DNA from: Oscillospiraceae bacterium
GTDB lineage: Bacteria > Bacillota > Clostridia > Oscillospirales > Oscillospiraceae
Assembly (NCBI GenBank): GCA_017473225.1
Contig: JAFUMG010000041.1
Location: 1 to 37,103 of the forward strand
DNA length: 37,103 nucleotides
Direction of reading: 5' to 3'
Within the stretch, counting starts at the first letter, position 1; each line of letters begins with the position of its first letter. Shown one piece after another: positions 22,783 through 31,235 of this stretch. The position numbers were made by a program, and so were the translations under genes. Under the pieces are notes generated by a model that was given only the letters and a program-made list of their open reading frames with translations, made no database searches and was not told the DNA's origin.

Positions 22783-23211
22783 TCAGAGAAAGGACTGCAT
22801 CTGGCGGATATTGGCGGTTTCACAGTCCAGCAGCTTCTGGGACAGGGTGGACACCTGGCCGTCCTGACCCGCCCACTGGTGGACGTTTTTCAGGCCCGTG
22901 ATCATGCCCCGGGTATTGCCCTGAATCATCATATCCGCGATCTTGGAGTCGGCGTTGCCGTAGGCCAGCTTGGCCCGGGTCATTATTTCAGACATGAAGC
23001 GGACTCCCGGGTCCAGCTCCGGCACCTCCCAGCCCCGCTGGGCGGCGATGGAATGGGCTTCGGACTCGATCAGGTCGTATTCCTGCAGCTGGGATTCCAG
23101 CGCCTTGCGCAGACCGGGCCGCATGGAGGCGTCCAGCACACTGCGGATGCCGATCTGGCCCATTTGGGTCGTTTTCAGAATGGAGGAAAGGATCTCTTTG
23201 TTGGTTTTCAT
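22783..23211 (-). CDS. Hypothetical helical protein, possibly ferritin-like
   Basis: This 142-residue, mostly helical soluble protein opens MKTNKEILSSILKTTQMGQIG. It has a long helix with ESQLQEYDLIESEAH and a third with MTRAKLAYGNADSKIADMMI. The spaced acidic and His residues recall small ferritin-like four-helix proteins (DUF2383-like), but no complete di-iron motif can be claimed. The start at 23211 follows AGGTG; in-frame longer reads into the divergent asnB promoter region are rejected. It is the first gene of the peptidoglycan-binding cluster. Confidence 0.65.
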   Translation of the reverse strand: MKTNKEILSSILKTTQMGQIGIRSVLDASMRPGLRKALESQLQEYDLIESEAHSIAAQRGWEVPELDPGVRFMSEIMTRAKLAYGNADSKIADMMIQGNTRGMITGLKNVHQWAGQDGQVSTLSQKLLDCETANIRQMQSFL

Positions 23212-23312
23212 GTTCATCACCTGTTTCAGCATTCCCGCAATAGTGTAAAATATGCGTTCCAAAAACGAAAAGAGCCGCATAGAATACATGGATGGAAAGG
23301 AATGTGATGATT

Positions 23313-25133
23313 ATGTGTGCAATCGCCGGGCTCATCGGCCTGAACGCGGAAGAGGACACCCTGAAAAGAATGCTGAAGACCATGGCCCGCCGGGGCCCGG
23401 ACGGGGAGGGGACCTGGAGGGAGGGCCCCTGCGCCCTGCTTCATGCCCGGCTCGCGATCATCGATCCGGCCGGCGGTAGGCAGCCCATGGAGCTGGACTT
23501 CGGCGGGGAGCATTACACCCTCGTCTACAATGGGGAGCTCTATAATACGGAGGAGCTCCGGCGGGAGCTGGCATCCCTGGGCCATGGATTCGCGGGCCAT
23601 TCCGATACGGAGGTGCTGCTCCACGCCTATGCCCAGTGGGGAGAGGGGTGTCTGGAGCGGCTTAACGGCATCTTTGCCTTCGGCGTCTGGGAGCGTGGAA
23701 AACAGCGGCTCTTTCTGGCCCGGGACCGGATCGGCGTGAAGCCCTTGTTCTATGGGCTGCACCGGGGCGGGCTGATCTTCGCCTCCGAGATCAAGACCAT
23801 CCTGACATACCCCACCATGAAGGCGGAACTGGATGAGGAAGGGGCGGCGGAGATCCTGCTGCTGGGCCCCGGCAGGACGCCGGGCTGCGGCGTTTTCCGG
23901 GGCATTTCGGAGCTGGAGCCGGGCTGCTGCGGGTATTTTGAAAGCGGGCGTCTGACGGTCCGCCGGTACTGGCAGCTCCGGGACCGGGAGCACCGGGAGA
24001 CCTTTGAGGAGACGGCGGCCCATGTCCGTTATTTGGTGGAGGATGCCATCCGGCGGCAGATGGTGTCCGACGTGCCCATCGGCACATTTCTGTCCGGCGG
24101 TCTGGATTCCAGCCTGATCACCGCCATCTGCGCCCGGGAGATGGGGAAGCGGGGAGAGCGGCTGCGGACCTATTCGGTGGATTATGTGGATAACGACCGG
24201 TATTTCCAGGCCAGCAAATTCCAGCCAAATTCCGACAATTACTACATCCGTCTGATGCGGGATGCAGTGGACACGGACCACCACTGGACGGTGCTGAGCC
24301 CGGAGGACCTTTTGGGCGCGCTGGAGGATGCCACCCTGGCCCGGGATCTGCCCGGTATGGCAGACGTGGATTTCTCGCTGCTGGCTTTCTGCCGGGAGAT
24401 CCGCAGGGATGTGAAGGTCGCCCTGTCCGGGGAATGTGCCGATGAGATCTTCGGCGGCTATCCCTGGTACCGGGACCCGGAGGTCCGGGCCGCGGATGGC
24501 TTCCCCTGGGCCCAGAATACGGATTACCGATGCGGGATGCTATGTCCCGGGCTGCGGAAGCGGATCAACGGGGCCGAGTATGTCCACGAGCGATACCTGC
24601 AAACCTGCCGGGAAAGCGACATCCTCCCCGGCACTTCTCCTCAGGAGCGGCGGATGAAGGAGATGGTCAACCTGAATTTCCGCTGGTTCATGCAGACGCT
24701 GCTGGACCGGAAGGATCGGATGAGCATGTATTCCGGGCTGGAGGTCCGGGTGCCCTTCTGTGACTGGCGCATTGCGGAATACCTCTACGGTGTTCCATGG
24801 GTCTTCAAGGACTATCAGGACCACGAAAAGGGCCTGCTGCGCCATGCCATGGCCGGGGTATTGCCGGAGGAGGTCCTGTGGCGGAAGAAGAGCCCCTATC
24901 CCAAGACCTTCGATCCCCGGTACACCCAGCTGGTCAGCGGGCGGCTGCGGCAGCTGCTGGGGGAGGATTCGCCGCTGTTTTATCTGGTTTCCAGGGAGTC
25001 CGCCGCTTCGCTTCTGGACAGCAGCGAGCCCTGGCCCTGGTACGGCCAGCTGATGAAAACGCCCCAGACCATTGCCTATCTGCTGCAGATCGATTTCTGG
25101 CTGAAGGCTTACAAAATCGATTTCACTTTTTGA
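23313..25133 (+). CDS. asnB: Asparagine synthase (glutamine-hydrolysing)
   Basis: This 606-residue cytoplasmic enzyme makes asparagine from aspartate, ATP and glutamine. The N-terminal Ntn glutaminase requires Cys2 as nucleophile, so the ATG at 23313 (MCAIAGLIGLN) is the right start even though earlier in-frame ATGs exist. The motifs RGPDGEG, YNGELYN and GHSDTEVLL follow. The synthetase half holds the ATP pyrophosphatase loop FLSGGLDSSL near 261 and LSGECADEIFGGYPWY. AAAGGA lies upstream. It is divergent from the SpoIID/peptidoglycan-binding cluster. In Bacillus subtilis the AsnB paralogue AsnO acts in sporulation, so a similar role here is possible but unproven. Confidence 0.93.
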   Translation: MCAIAGLIGLNAEEDTLKRMLKTMARRGPDGEGTWREGPCALLHARLAIIDPAGGRQPMELDFGGEHYTLVYNGELYNTEELRRELASLGHGFAGHSDTEVLLHAYAQWGEGCLERLNGIFAFGVWERGKQRLFLARDRIGVKPLFYGLHRGGLIFASEIKTILTYPTMKAELDEEGAAEILLLGPGRTPGCGVFRGISELEPGCCGYFESGRLTVRRYWQLRDREHRETFEETAAHVRYLVEDAIRRQMVSDVPIGTFLSGGLDSSLITAICAREMGKRGERLRTYSVDYVDNDRYFQASKFQPNSDNYYIRLMRDAVDTDHHWTVLSPEDLLGALEDATLARDLPGMADVDFSLLAFCREIRRDVKVALSGECADEIFGGYPWYRDPEVRAADGFPWAQNTDYRCGMLCPGLRKRINGAEYVHERYLQTCRESDILPGTSPQERRMKEMVNLNFRWFMQTLLDRKDRMSMYSGLEVRVPFCDWRIAEYLYGVPWVFKDYQDHEKGLLRHAMAGVLPEEVLWRKKSPYPKTFDPRYTQLVSGRLRQLLGEDSPLFYLVSRESAASLLDSSEPWPWYGQLMKTPQTIAYLLQIDFWLKAYKIDFTF

Positions 25134-25144
25134 CGAAATCCTGA

Positions 25145-25173
25145 TTGACGGCGGCCCGGGTTTATGCTAAAAT
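25145..25173 (+). promoter_or_regulatory. Predicted pyk promoter
   Basis: TTGACG (25145-25150), a 17-base spacer ending in TGC, and TAAAAT (25168-25173) start 12 bases after the asnB stop. The start near 25180 leaves a leader of about 70 bases. Confidence 0.85.
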
Positions 25174-25185
25174 GTTATTGTTAGA

Positions 25186-25198
25186 TTGACTAAGTCAA
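25186..25198. promoter_or_regulatory. Perfect 13-bp palindrome downstream of the pyk start site
   Basis: TTGACTAAGTCAA lies about 6-18 bases after the predicted pyk transcription start. That position fits a repressor operator. No regulator is identified. Confidence 0.5.
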
Positions 25199-25249
25199 AC
25201 ATATATTATTTGTGGAATATGCACATTAGAAATAACAGGAGGTTCCAGT

Positions 25250-26662
25250 ATGCGGAAGACGAAGCTGATTTGTACCATTGGCCCTGCCAGTGAGAACGAA
25301 GAGACCCTGATCAAAATGATCGAAGCGGGCATGAATGTGGCCCGGCTGAATTTCTCCCATGGTACTCATGAGGAGCACAAGCGCAAGATCGACCTGATCT
25401 GCAGCGCCCGGGAAAAGACCGGCCAGCCCGTTGCCATCATGCTGGATACCAAGGGTCCTGAGTATCGTATCCGCACCTTTGAAAACGGAAAGATCACCCT
25501 GGCCGACGGCGATACCTTTACCTTCACCACCGACGAGGTGGAGGGTAATCAGGAGCGTGTGGCCGTCAATTACAAGGGCCTGGTGAATGACCTGAACGTA
25601 GGCGACCGGATCACCGTCAACAACGGCATGGTCGTTTTTGAGGTCCGGGAGCTGAAGGGCAGCGACGCCATCTGCACCGTCATCACCGGCGGCGTCCTCA
25701 GCAATAAGAAGAGCATGAGCTTCCCCAATAAGGTCATGTCCGGCCCCTACCTCAGCGAGCAGGATAAGGCGGACCTGCTCTTCGGCATTGAGAACGGTGT
25801 GGATTTCGTGGCGGCTTCCTTCGTCTCCACCCGGCAGGATGCCCAGGATGTCCGGGATTTCCTGGATGCCCATGGCGGCAATGATATTGAGATCATCGCC
25901 AAGATCGAAAACCAGGCCGGCGTGGACAACGCCGATGAAATCTGCGCTGTCTGTGAGGGCATCATGATCGCCCGCGGCGACCTGGGCGTGGAGATCCCCT
26001 TTGTGGAGGTCCCCGCGGTCCAGAAGATGCTGACCCGCAAGTGCCGGATGCTGGGCAAGCGCGTCATCACTGCTACCGAGATGCTAGAATCCATGATCAA
26101 TAACCCCCGGCCCACCCGTGCCGAGATCTCCGACGTGGCCAACGCCGTCTACGACGGTACCTCCTGCGTCATGCTTTCCGGCGAGTCCGCCGCCGGCAAG
26201 TATCCTGTGGAGGCCGTCAAGGCCATGGCACAGATCGCTGAGTATACCGAGCAGCACACCGAGTATAAGCAGCGCTTCCTGGCCACCGAGTACAACGGCA
26301 AGAACAATCTGGACTGCCTGTCCCACGCCGTCTGCTCCATGGCCATCGACGTCAATGCCAAGGGCATTGTGGTCTGCTCCGTCTCCGGCAAGACCGCCAT
26401 GCTGGTCAGCCGCTTCCGCACCCCTGTGGACATCATCGGCATGACCACCAGCCGGAAGATCTGGCGCCGCCTGTCCATGAGCTGGGGCGTCACCCCTGTG
26501 TTCTCCGAGGAGTTCCCCACCATGGACGTGATGTTCTACTACGCCCTGAACAGCGCCAAGAAGGTCCTGAATCTGCAGCCCGGCGACAATGTGGTCCTGA
26601 CCGGCGGCCCCATCAACGGCAAGTCCGGCAATACCAATACCATCAAGATCGAGCAGGTATAA
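25250..26662 (+). CDS. pyk: Pyruvate kinase
   Basis: This 470-residue glycolytic enzyme converts phosphoenolpyruvate and ADP to pyruvate and ATP. Diagnostic segments are RKTKLICTIGPAS at the N-terminus, NVARLNFSHG, MLDTKGPEYRIR (substrate and metal site), KIENQAGVDNADEI, MIARGDLGVEIP, and TATEMLESMINNPRPTRAE. The C-terminal allosteric domain ends at about residue 470; the extra PEP-utiliser-like domain of some Firmicutes enzymes is absent. It has its own promoter, a strong AGGAGG ribosome binding site, and a terminator. Confidence 0.97.
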   Translation: MRKTKLICTIGPASENEETLIKMIEAGMNVARLNFSHGTHEEHKRKIDLICSAREKTGQPVAIMLDTKGPEYRIRTFENGKITLADGDTFTFTTDEVEGNQERVAVNYKGLVNDLNVGDRITVNNGMVVFEVRELKGSDAICTVITGGVLSNKKSMSFPNKVMSGPYLSEQDKADLLFGIENGVDFVAASFVSTRQDAQDVRDFLDAHGGNDIEIIAKIENQAGVDNADEICAVCEGIMIARGDLGVEIPFVEVPAVQKMLTRKCRMLGKRVITATEMLESMINNPRPTRAEISDVANAVYDGTSCVMLSGESAAGKYPVEAVKAMAQIAEYTEQHTEYKQRFLATEYNGKNNLDCLSHAVCSMAIDVNAKGIVVCSVSGKTAMLVSRFRTPVDIIGMTTSRKIWRRLSMSWGVTPVFSEEFPTMDVMFYYALNSAKKVLNLQPGDNVVLTGGPINGKSGNTNTIKIEQV

Positions 26663-26668
26663 CCATAG

Positions 26669-26714
26669 AAATACCGCCATTCCGTTGCGTTTTTACGGGA
26701 TGGCGGTATTTTTA
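26669..26714 (+). terminator. Terminator of pyk
   Basis: The stem AAATACCGCCAT / ATGGCGGTATTT with an extended loop and a following T run lies just after the stop codon. Confidence 0.88.
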
Positions 26715-26770
26715 CACGAACGCAAAAGAGAAATTTTGGCAATTTTACTACGTGAAATTCTTCTGGATTA

Positions 26771-26780
26771 ATGCTATAAT
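26771..26780 (+). promoter_or_regulatory. Extended -10 promoter of the CarD-like gene
   Basis: ATGCTATAAT holds TGC plus a consensus TATAAT (26775-26780). No good -35 box is seen, as is common with extended -10 promoters. The ATG is 48 bases downstream. Confidence 0.7.
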
Positions 26781-26827
26781 CAATATATAGTAAGGGTATT
26801 TGCGGCATTTTTACGGAGGGATTTGGA

Positions 26828-27325
26828 ATGTTACAGACTGGAGAATGGGTACTATACGGCATCCACGGCGTTTGCCGCGTGGTCGGTACGGAGAAGCAAC
26901 TGGTGAACCGGAAGCGGACGGAATATCTGGTTCTGGAGCCCCTGAGCCACAATGAATCCCGGTTTTATCTCCCCACCGGGAATCCCACGGCTATGGTGAA
27001 GCTGAAAGCCATCCTCCCGGCGGAGGAGCTGAAGGCGCTGCTCGCGTCGGAAGAGATCCGGGAGAATGTGTGGGTCCAGGAGGAAAACCAGCGCAAGCAG
27101 GTATACCGGGACCTGATCAACAGCGGCGACCGGACGGCACTGCTGAAGATGGTCACGACGCTTTACCGCTACAGGGACGCCCAGGCCGCGGCGGGGCGGA
27201 AATTCCATCAATGTGACGACAATTTCCTGCGGGACGCGGAGAAGCTCCTGTCCTCGGAAATCGCCCTGGTGCTGGAAATGACGCCGGAGGAAGCAAGAAA
27301 TTACTTACGGGAACAGCTGAAATAA
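26828..27325 (+). CDS. CarD/CdnL-like transcriptional regulator
   Basis: This 165-residue cytoplasmic protein has a CarD_CdnL_TRCF domain at about 1-60 (MLQTGEWVLYGIHGVCRVVG, with the typical G-x-W/V-V-x-Y-x-x-H-G-x-C pattern). A helical C-terminal part contains DAEKLLSSEIALVLEMTPEEA. CarD-like proteins bind the RNA polymerase beta subunit and stabilise open promoters. The size matches clostridial CarD homologues. It has its own extended -10 promoter, a GGAGGG ribosome binding site, and a shared convergent terminator, so it is a single-gene unit. Confidence 0.9.
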   Translation: MLQTGEWVLYGIHGVCRVVGTEKQLVNRKRTEYLVLEPLSHNESRFYLPTGNPTAMVKLKAILPAEELKALLASEEIRENVWVQEENQRKQVYRDLINSGDRTALLKMVTTLYRYRDAQAAAGRKFHQCDDNFLRDAEKLLSSEIALVLEMTPEEARNYLREQLK

Positions 27326-27328
27326 GTC

Positions 27329-27360
27329 AAAGGACGCGCTCCAAAAGAAGCGCGTCCTTT
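27329..27360. terminator. Bidirectional terminator between CarD-like and transglutaminase genes
   Basis: A perfect 12-bp stem (AAAGGACGCGCT) with an 8-base loop lies between two convergent genes, 4 and 2 bp from their stops, with T-rich flanks. Confidence 0.9.
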
Positions 27361-27362
27361 AT

Positions 27363-28739
27363 TCATACTTCCTCGCAGAGCAGGATCTCTTTGGCTCTTA
27401 CAAATTCGTCATAGGTCAGCCCCCGGTCCGCGGTCTCGATCTCTCCGACCTGATTGTCATAGGGATCAGCCCGCCAGTGCTCCTTGGAAACCGTGAAATT
27501 CACCGCGAAGGCGCTGTTGGCCACCATGCGGTAGGGGTCCAGATTGCCGAAATAGAAGCGCCGCCGCTCCTCGTTGCCATTCCGGCGGGCGGATACGCCG
27601 TAGGAGGTGTCCGCGTAGAGCCATCCATAAGGTTCAACGTAGAAACGCACCCAGTCATGCCCGCCGCAGAAGCCGGGCTCCGCCGCGAAGCCGCTCTGCC
27701 ACTGGGCGGGGATCCCGACGCAGCGGCACAGCGTCAGAAACAGCAGGGCAAATACGCCGCAGTCGCCGGTATAATTCCGGGCGCAGGCTTCGGCGATGTT
27801 GTCCAGCACAAAGTAGGAGGGCATGAAGGTGTAGTTCATATTCAGGGTGATGAAGTCGTAGAAGGCCCGGGCTTTACACAGCGGGTCCGTCATTCCGGCG
27901 GTCAGTTCCCGGGCCAGCTGGCGGATGTAGGGCGTAAAGACGATATGGGGCGCTTCCTCCTGAATGTCGAAATCCAGCTGCCGGGGCTCTGCGTGCATGG
28001 CGGAGGTGTCGTGATACCGGGCTGTGTGGAGATAGGAGTATTCCACCACAAATTCGTGGTTCTCCGTCATATGCTCCTCCCAGCAGACGGTTCGCTGGGG
28101 AGCGTCCTCTGGGGCGGGTTTACCGGACTCCGGGTACACCTTTTCAATGCGGATATCCCGCTGCTGCTGGCAGGCGCTGGGGATGGGCAGGTGAGCCCGG
28201 ACAAACATGCCGGGGGTAAAGTGCTCGTCCTTAATGCGCATGGACGCCCGGATGCGGATCCGGTTGGTCATGGAGCCCCGCTCCTTCATGACAGCCATGG
28301 CGTGGTCCAGCAGGTGAACGCCGCCCACAGCGCTTTCCACGCCCGGCAGCACCTCGCCCGCCCGCTGTGCGAAGCCGGGATAGGCCTTGCACAGGGAGGA
28401 GAAGAAGCGGTTGAAGATCCGCATTTCTCCATTGACGTAGATCCAGCGGATGCGGCGGCTGTCCACAAGCTCGTCAAATTCCTCCTCCGTAAAGTCCGGG
28501 ATCTGCCGGCGGATGATATCGATGGCTTCAGCCCGGCTGTAGGGGAATTCCTCCGGCAGCCGCAGGATCATCTCCCGGTGGACCCGCAGGCTGTGACGCA
28601 GGGCATCGGACAGGTTCTCTTCCTTCAGGCGGCGGTCGATCAGGCGGATGGCGCCCTCAAAATCTCCGTGGAGCTTTCTGCGGAGGATGTCATCGGGCAG
28701 GCCGATGTTCTGGTATTGAAGGGTATCATTGATGTTCAT
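27363..28739 (-). CDS. Transglutaminase-like domain protein
   Basis: This 458-residue protein has a helical N-terminal half (including FTEEEFDELVDSRRIRW). A transglutaminase-like core follows at about 290-390 with the triad in order: Cys in TGDCGVFALL near 325, His in GGHDWVRFYVEPYGW near 359, and Asp in YADTSYG near 375. Such domains are usually papain-like peptidases or amide-cleaving enzymes. No signal peptide or membrane segment is visible, so it acts in the cytoplasm. The ATG follows AGGAGG. It lies after the DUF819 gene, and only a terminator-like hairpin intervenes, so it may be read from that operon by partial read-through. Confidence 0.88.
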   Translation of the reverse strand: MNINDTLQYQNIGLPDDILRRKLHGDFEGAIRLIDRRLKEENLSDALRHSLRVHREMILRLPEEFPYSRAEAIDIIRRQIPDFTEEEFDELVDSRRIRWIYVNGEMRIFNRFFSSLCKAYPGFAQRAGEVLPGVESAVGGVHLLDHAMAVMKERGSMTNRIRIRASMRIKDEHFTPGMFVRAHLPIPSACQQQRDIRIEKVYPESGKPAPEDAPQRTVCWEEHMTENHEFVVEYSYLHTARYHDTSAMHAEPRQLDFDIQEEAPHIVFTPYIRQLARELTAGMTDPLCKARAFYDFITLNMNYTFMPSYFVLDNIAEACARNYTGDCGVFALLFLTLCRCVGIPAQWQSGFAAEPGFCGGHDWVRFYVEPYGWLYADTSYGVSARRNGNEERRRFYFGNLDPYRMVANSAFAVNFTVSKEHWRADPYDNQVGEIETADRGLTYDEFVRAKEILLCEEV

Positions 28740-28755
28740 GAAGAAACCTCCTGAT

Positions 28756-28786
28756 AAAAAATCTCCCGCCCGGTATGGGCGGGAGA
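28756..28786 (-). terminator. Terminator of the DUF819 operon
   Basis: A 9-bp GC-rich stem (CTCCCGCCC / GGGCGGGAG) with a T run on the minus strand lies between the DUF819 and transglutaminase genes. There is no obvious separate promoter for the latter in the 59-bp gap. Confidence 0.85.
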
Positions 28787-28798
28787 CGCGTTTTTGCT

Positions 28799-29995
28799 TT
28801 AGCCCAGCAGACCGCTCATCCAGTTCAGGATGGCGCCCATACCCAGACCAAAGAAGTTGCCGATGGCAGCGCCCAGAACGCCCATCAGAACGCCGATGCC
28901 GGCGTAGGAGGGGTCATAAGCGGAGGCAACAATGGGAGCGGAAGCGGAACCACCGATATTTGCCAGAGAAGCGGTGGATACCATGCACAGATCCCACTTG
29001 AAGAGCTTGGACAGCAGGAACATCAGGACAACATGGATGGCCAGGATAATGAAGCCGTAGACGACCCACATGGGAGCGTTGATCAGGTCCACGACAGTTG
29101 CGGTGGAAGCCAGCAGGGAGACGACCGCGTACAGATAGACGTTGGACAGCTCCTCAACAGCGGGCAGTTTGCCCATGGGAGTCATGGCACAGATTAGGCC
29201 CAGAATGGTGACGAAGACAGTGGTGATGGTGCCCTTGTCGAACATGCCCAGACCCACGGACTTCAGAGCCGCATTGGCGGAAGCGCCAACGTTCTGAGAC
29301 AGGGCGGAGACCAGCAGGGAAATGCCGATCAGGAAGATCCAGTCGCCTGCGGAAGCCTTCTTCTTCTCGTCAGCAACTTCCTTGTTGGCAGCCTCGGCCA
29401 CCGCCTGCAGCTTGGAGGTATCGGCCTTGGTAGCCTTGTCCCACTTGGGAGCGATCTTGACAGCCAGCAGCAGCAGGGCGATCCAGACAGAGTAGCAAAC
29501 GGTGTCCAGAGCCAGAGCGCAGCTGTAAGCGCCGGGATCAACAGGCAGAGCATCCTGCATGGCAGCCATGTTGGCGGAGCCGCCAACCCAGGAAGCATAC
29601 AGGGCGGCAACAGCAGCCCAGCTCTTCTCGCCGCCGCCCATGGAATTCATGAACAGGGGATACAGCACGATGAAGCCGATGGCCAGGGTGACGGAGCAGC
29701 CCAGGAAGATAGCGATCATGCGGCCAGACAGCTTGGCCAGCTTCCGGAAGTCGCAGCGCAGCAGCATGACGAAGATCATGGCGTACAGCAGATTGTTCTT
29801 CAGAGAGCTGTAAGCGGTGGAGCAGCCTTCGGAATCGTACATGCCGATGGTGCAGAAGACCATGTTCAGAACATAGATCCAAACCAGGGGAGGCACGATA
29901 TCAAAGATCTTCCACTTGGTGTATTTCTGAAGGGCCAGCATGCCGCCGGCGATGAACATCAGAAACGCGATGTAGGTAAAACCGTTGGTAATCAT
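28799..29995 (-). CDS. DUF819-family membrane protein
   Basis: This 398-residue protein with about 10 hydrophobic helices belongs to the DUF819 (YjcL-type) family. Landmarks are ASWVGGSANMAAMQDAL, with the recurring WVGGSANM signature, and SLANIGGSASAPIVASAYD in the second half. The two related halves suggest an inverted repeat fold typical of transporters. No biochemical function is established for the family; the dipeptide epimerase and dipeptidase genes upstream make a dipeptide or amino-acid carrier a reasonable guess. A GAAGGAG site precedes the ATG. It lies 119 bp after the epimerase and ends at a strong terminator. Confidence 0.88.
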   Translation of the reverse strand: MITNGFTYIAFLMFIAGGMLALQKYTKWKIFDIVPPLVWIYVLNMVFCTIGMYDSEGCSTAYSSLKNNLLYAMIFVMLLRCDFRKLAKLSGRMIAIFLGCSVTLAIGFIVLYPLFMNSMGGGEKSWAAVAALYASWVGGSANMAAMQDALPVDPGAYSCALALDTVCYSVWIALLLLAVKIAPKWDKATKADTSKLQAVAEAANKEVADEKKKASAGDWIFLIGISLLVSALSQNVGASANAALKSVGLGMFDKGTITTVFVTILGLICAMTPMGKLPAVEELSNVYLYAVVSLLASTATVVDLINAPMWVVYGFIILAIHVVLMFLLSKLFKWDLCMVSTASLANIGGSASAPIVASAYDPSYAGIGVLMGVLGAAIGNFFGLGMGAILNWMSGLLG

Positions 29996-30114
29996 ATGTT
30001 TTCTCCTTCTTCTATGATTCTCGCCGGAGCATCTGAACAGAAAGGGAGCGGAACATCTCTGGCAGGTATTCCAGTTCCTTTCCGGTCAGATCCCCCGGAA
30101 AGTTTATCAAACCG

Positions 30115-31212
30115 TCAGTCGATGTACACCAGCCGGCCGGGCTCCAGGCCCTTGATGCCGAGACCGGGTTCGTCGGAAACGGTAATGATCTTTTCATTGA
30201 ACACGGCACCGCCGATGATGGGGTCCTCGCTGCACAGCACGGGGCCGTCCAGGTCCACCTTGGTGATGATGTTCTTGGCGCAGGCCAGATGGACCGCGGT
30301 GTTGACGGCGATCTTGGCCTCCAGCATACAGCCGATCATGCACTCCACGCCGAAGACCTCGGCGGCGGAGGCGATCTTCAGGGCGTTGTAAAGGCCGCCG
30401 CACTTCATCAGCTTGATGTTGATCAGGTCCGCCGCGCCCATCTTCATGATGGTCATGGCGTCCTCGGGGGAGAAGACGCTCTCGTCCGCCAGCACGGGCA
30501 CGTAGCTGCGCTCGGTGACATACTTCAGACCCTCAAAATCCCGGGCGGGAACGGGCTGCTCCACCAGCTCGATGTTCAGGCCCTGGTCCTGCATGGAGTT
30601 CAGGATCTTGACCGCCTGCTTGGGGGTCCAGGCCTGGTTGGCGTCGATGCGGATGACGATGTCGTCACCCACGGCCTTGCGCACGGCACTGAGGCGGGCA
30701 ACGTCCAGCTCGGGGCTGACGCCGACCTTCATCTTCAGGCAGTCATAGCCACGGGCCACAGCGTTCAGGGCGTCCTTGACCATGACCTCGGGATCGTTGA
30801 CGGAAATGGTGATGTCGGTGACGATCTGCTTCTTGGCGCCGCCCATCAGCTTGTAGACGGGGATGTTGTACAGCTGGCCGTACAGGTCCCACAGGGCCAT
30901 ATCCACGGCGGCCTTGGCGCTGGAATTGTGGACGATGCACTTCTGCACCGTCTGGCACAGGGTCTCGAATTCGTCCACATCACGGCCGATGATGTTTTTG
31001 GCGATGTGGTCCTGGATGGCGCCGATGATGGCGCCGGTGGTGTCGCCGGTGATGACGCCGGTGGGGGGTGCTTCGCCGTAGCCAACCGCGCCGGTATCGG
31101 TGTGGATCTCAACGACCACGTCCTCCACGGAATTGACGGTCCGCAGGGCGGTCTTGAAGGGGGTCCGCAGGGGCACGGAGATGCGGCCGATGCGTACTTC
31201 AGTGATTTTCAT
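30115..31212 (-). CDS. L-Ala-D/L-Glu (dipeptide) epimerase, enolase superfamily
   Basis: This 365-residue enolase-superfamily enzyme has all expected active-site residues. The KMK pair is Lys160 and Lys162 (CLKMKVG), the metal ligands are Asp190 (RIDANQAW), Glu218 (LVEQP) and Asp243 (LADES), and the second base is Lys267 (INIKLMKCGG). Spacing closely follows YkfB-type L-Ala-D/L-Glu epimerases, which convert the D-Glu of murein dipeptides to L-Glu. It is encoded between an M20 dipeptidase and a putative transporter, which supports murein-peptide recycling. Other dipeptide epimerases with different specificity share this fold. Confidence 0.9.
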   Translation of the reverse strand: MKITEVRIGRISVPLRTPFKTALRTVNSVEDVVVEIHTDTGAVGYGEAPPTGVITGDTTGAIIGAIQDHIAKNIIGRDVDEFETLCQTVQKCIVHNSSAKAAVDMALWDLYGQLYNIPVYKLMGGAKKQIVTDITISVNDPEVMVKDALNAVARGYDCLKMKVGVSPELDVARLSAVRKAVGDDIVIRIDANQAWTPKQAVKILNSMQDQGLNIELVEQPVPARDFEGLKYVTERSYVPVLADESVFSPEDAMTIMKMGAADLINIKLMKCGGLYNALKIASAAEVFGVECMIGCMLEAKIAVNTAVHLACAKNIITKVDLDGPVLCSEDPIIGGAVFNEKIITVSDEPGLGIKGLEPGRLVYID

Positions 31213-31235
31213 GGGATATACCTTCTTTCGGGGGA

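Noticed and set aside
30000-30114. Protein-like frame (NFPGDLTGKELEYLPEMF) in the gap between the epimerase and DUF819 genes
   Set aside because: It has no start codon or ribosome binding site and is too short to support a gene remnant.
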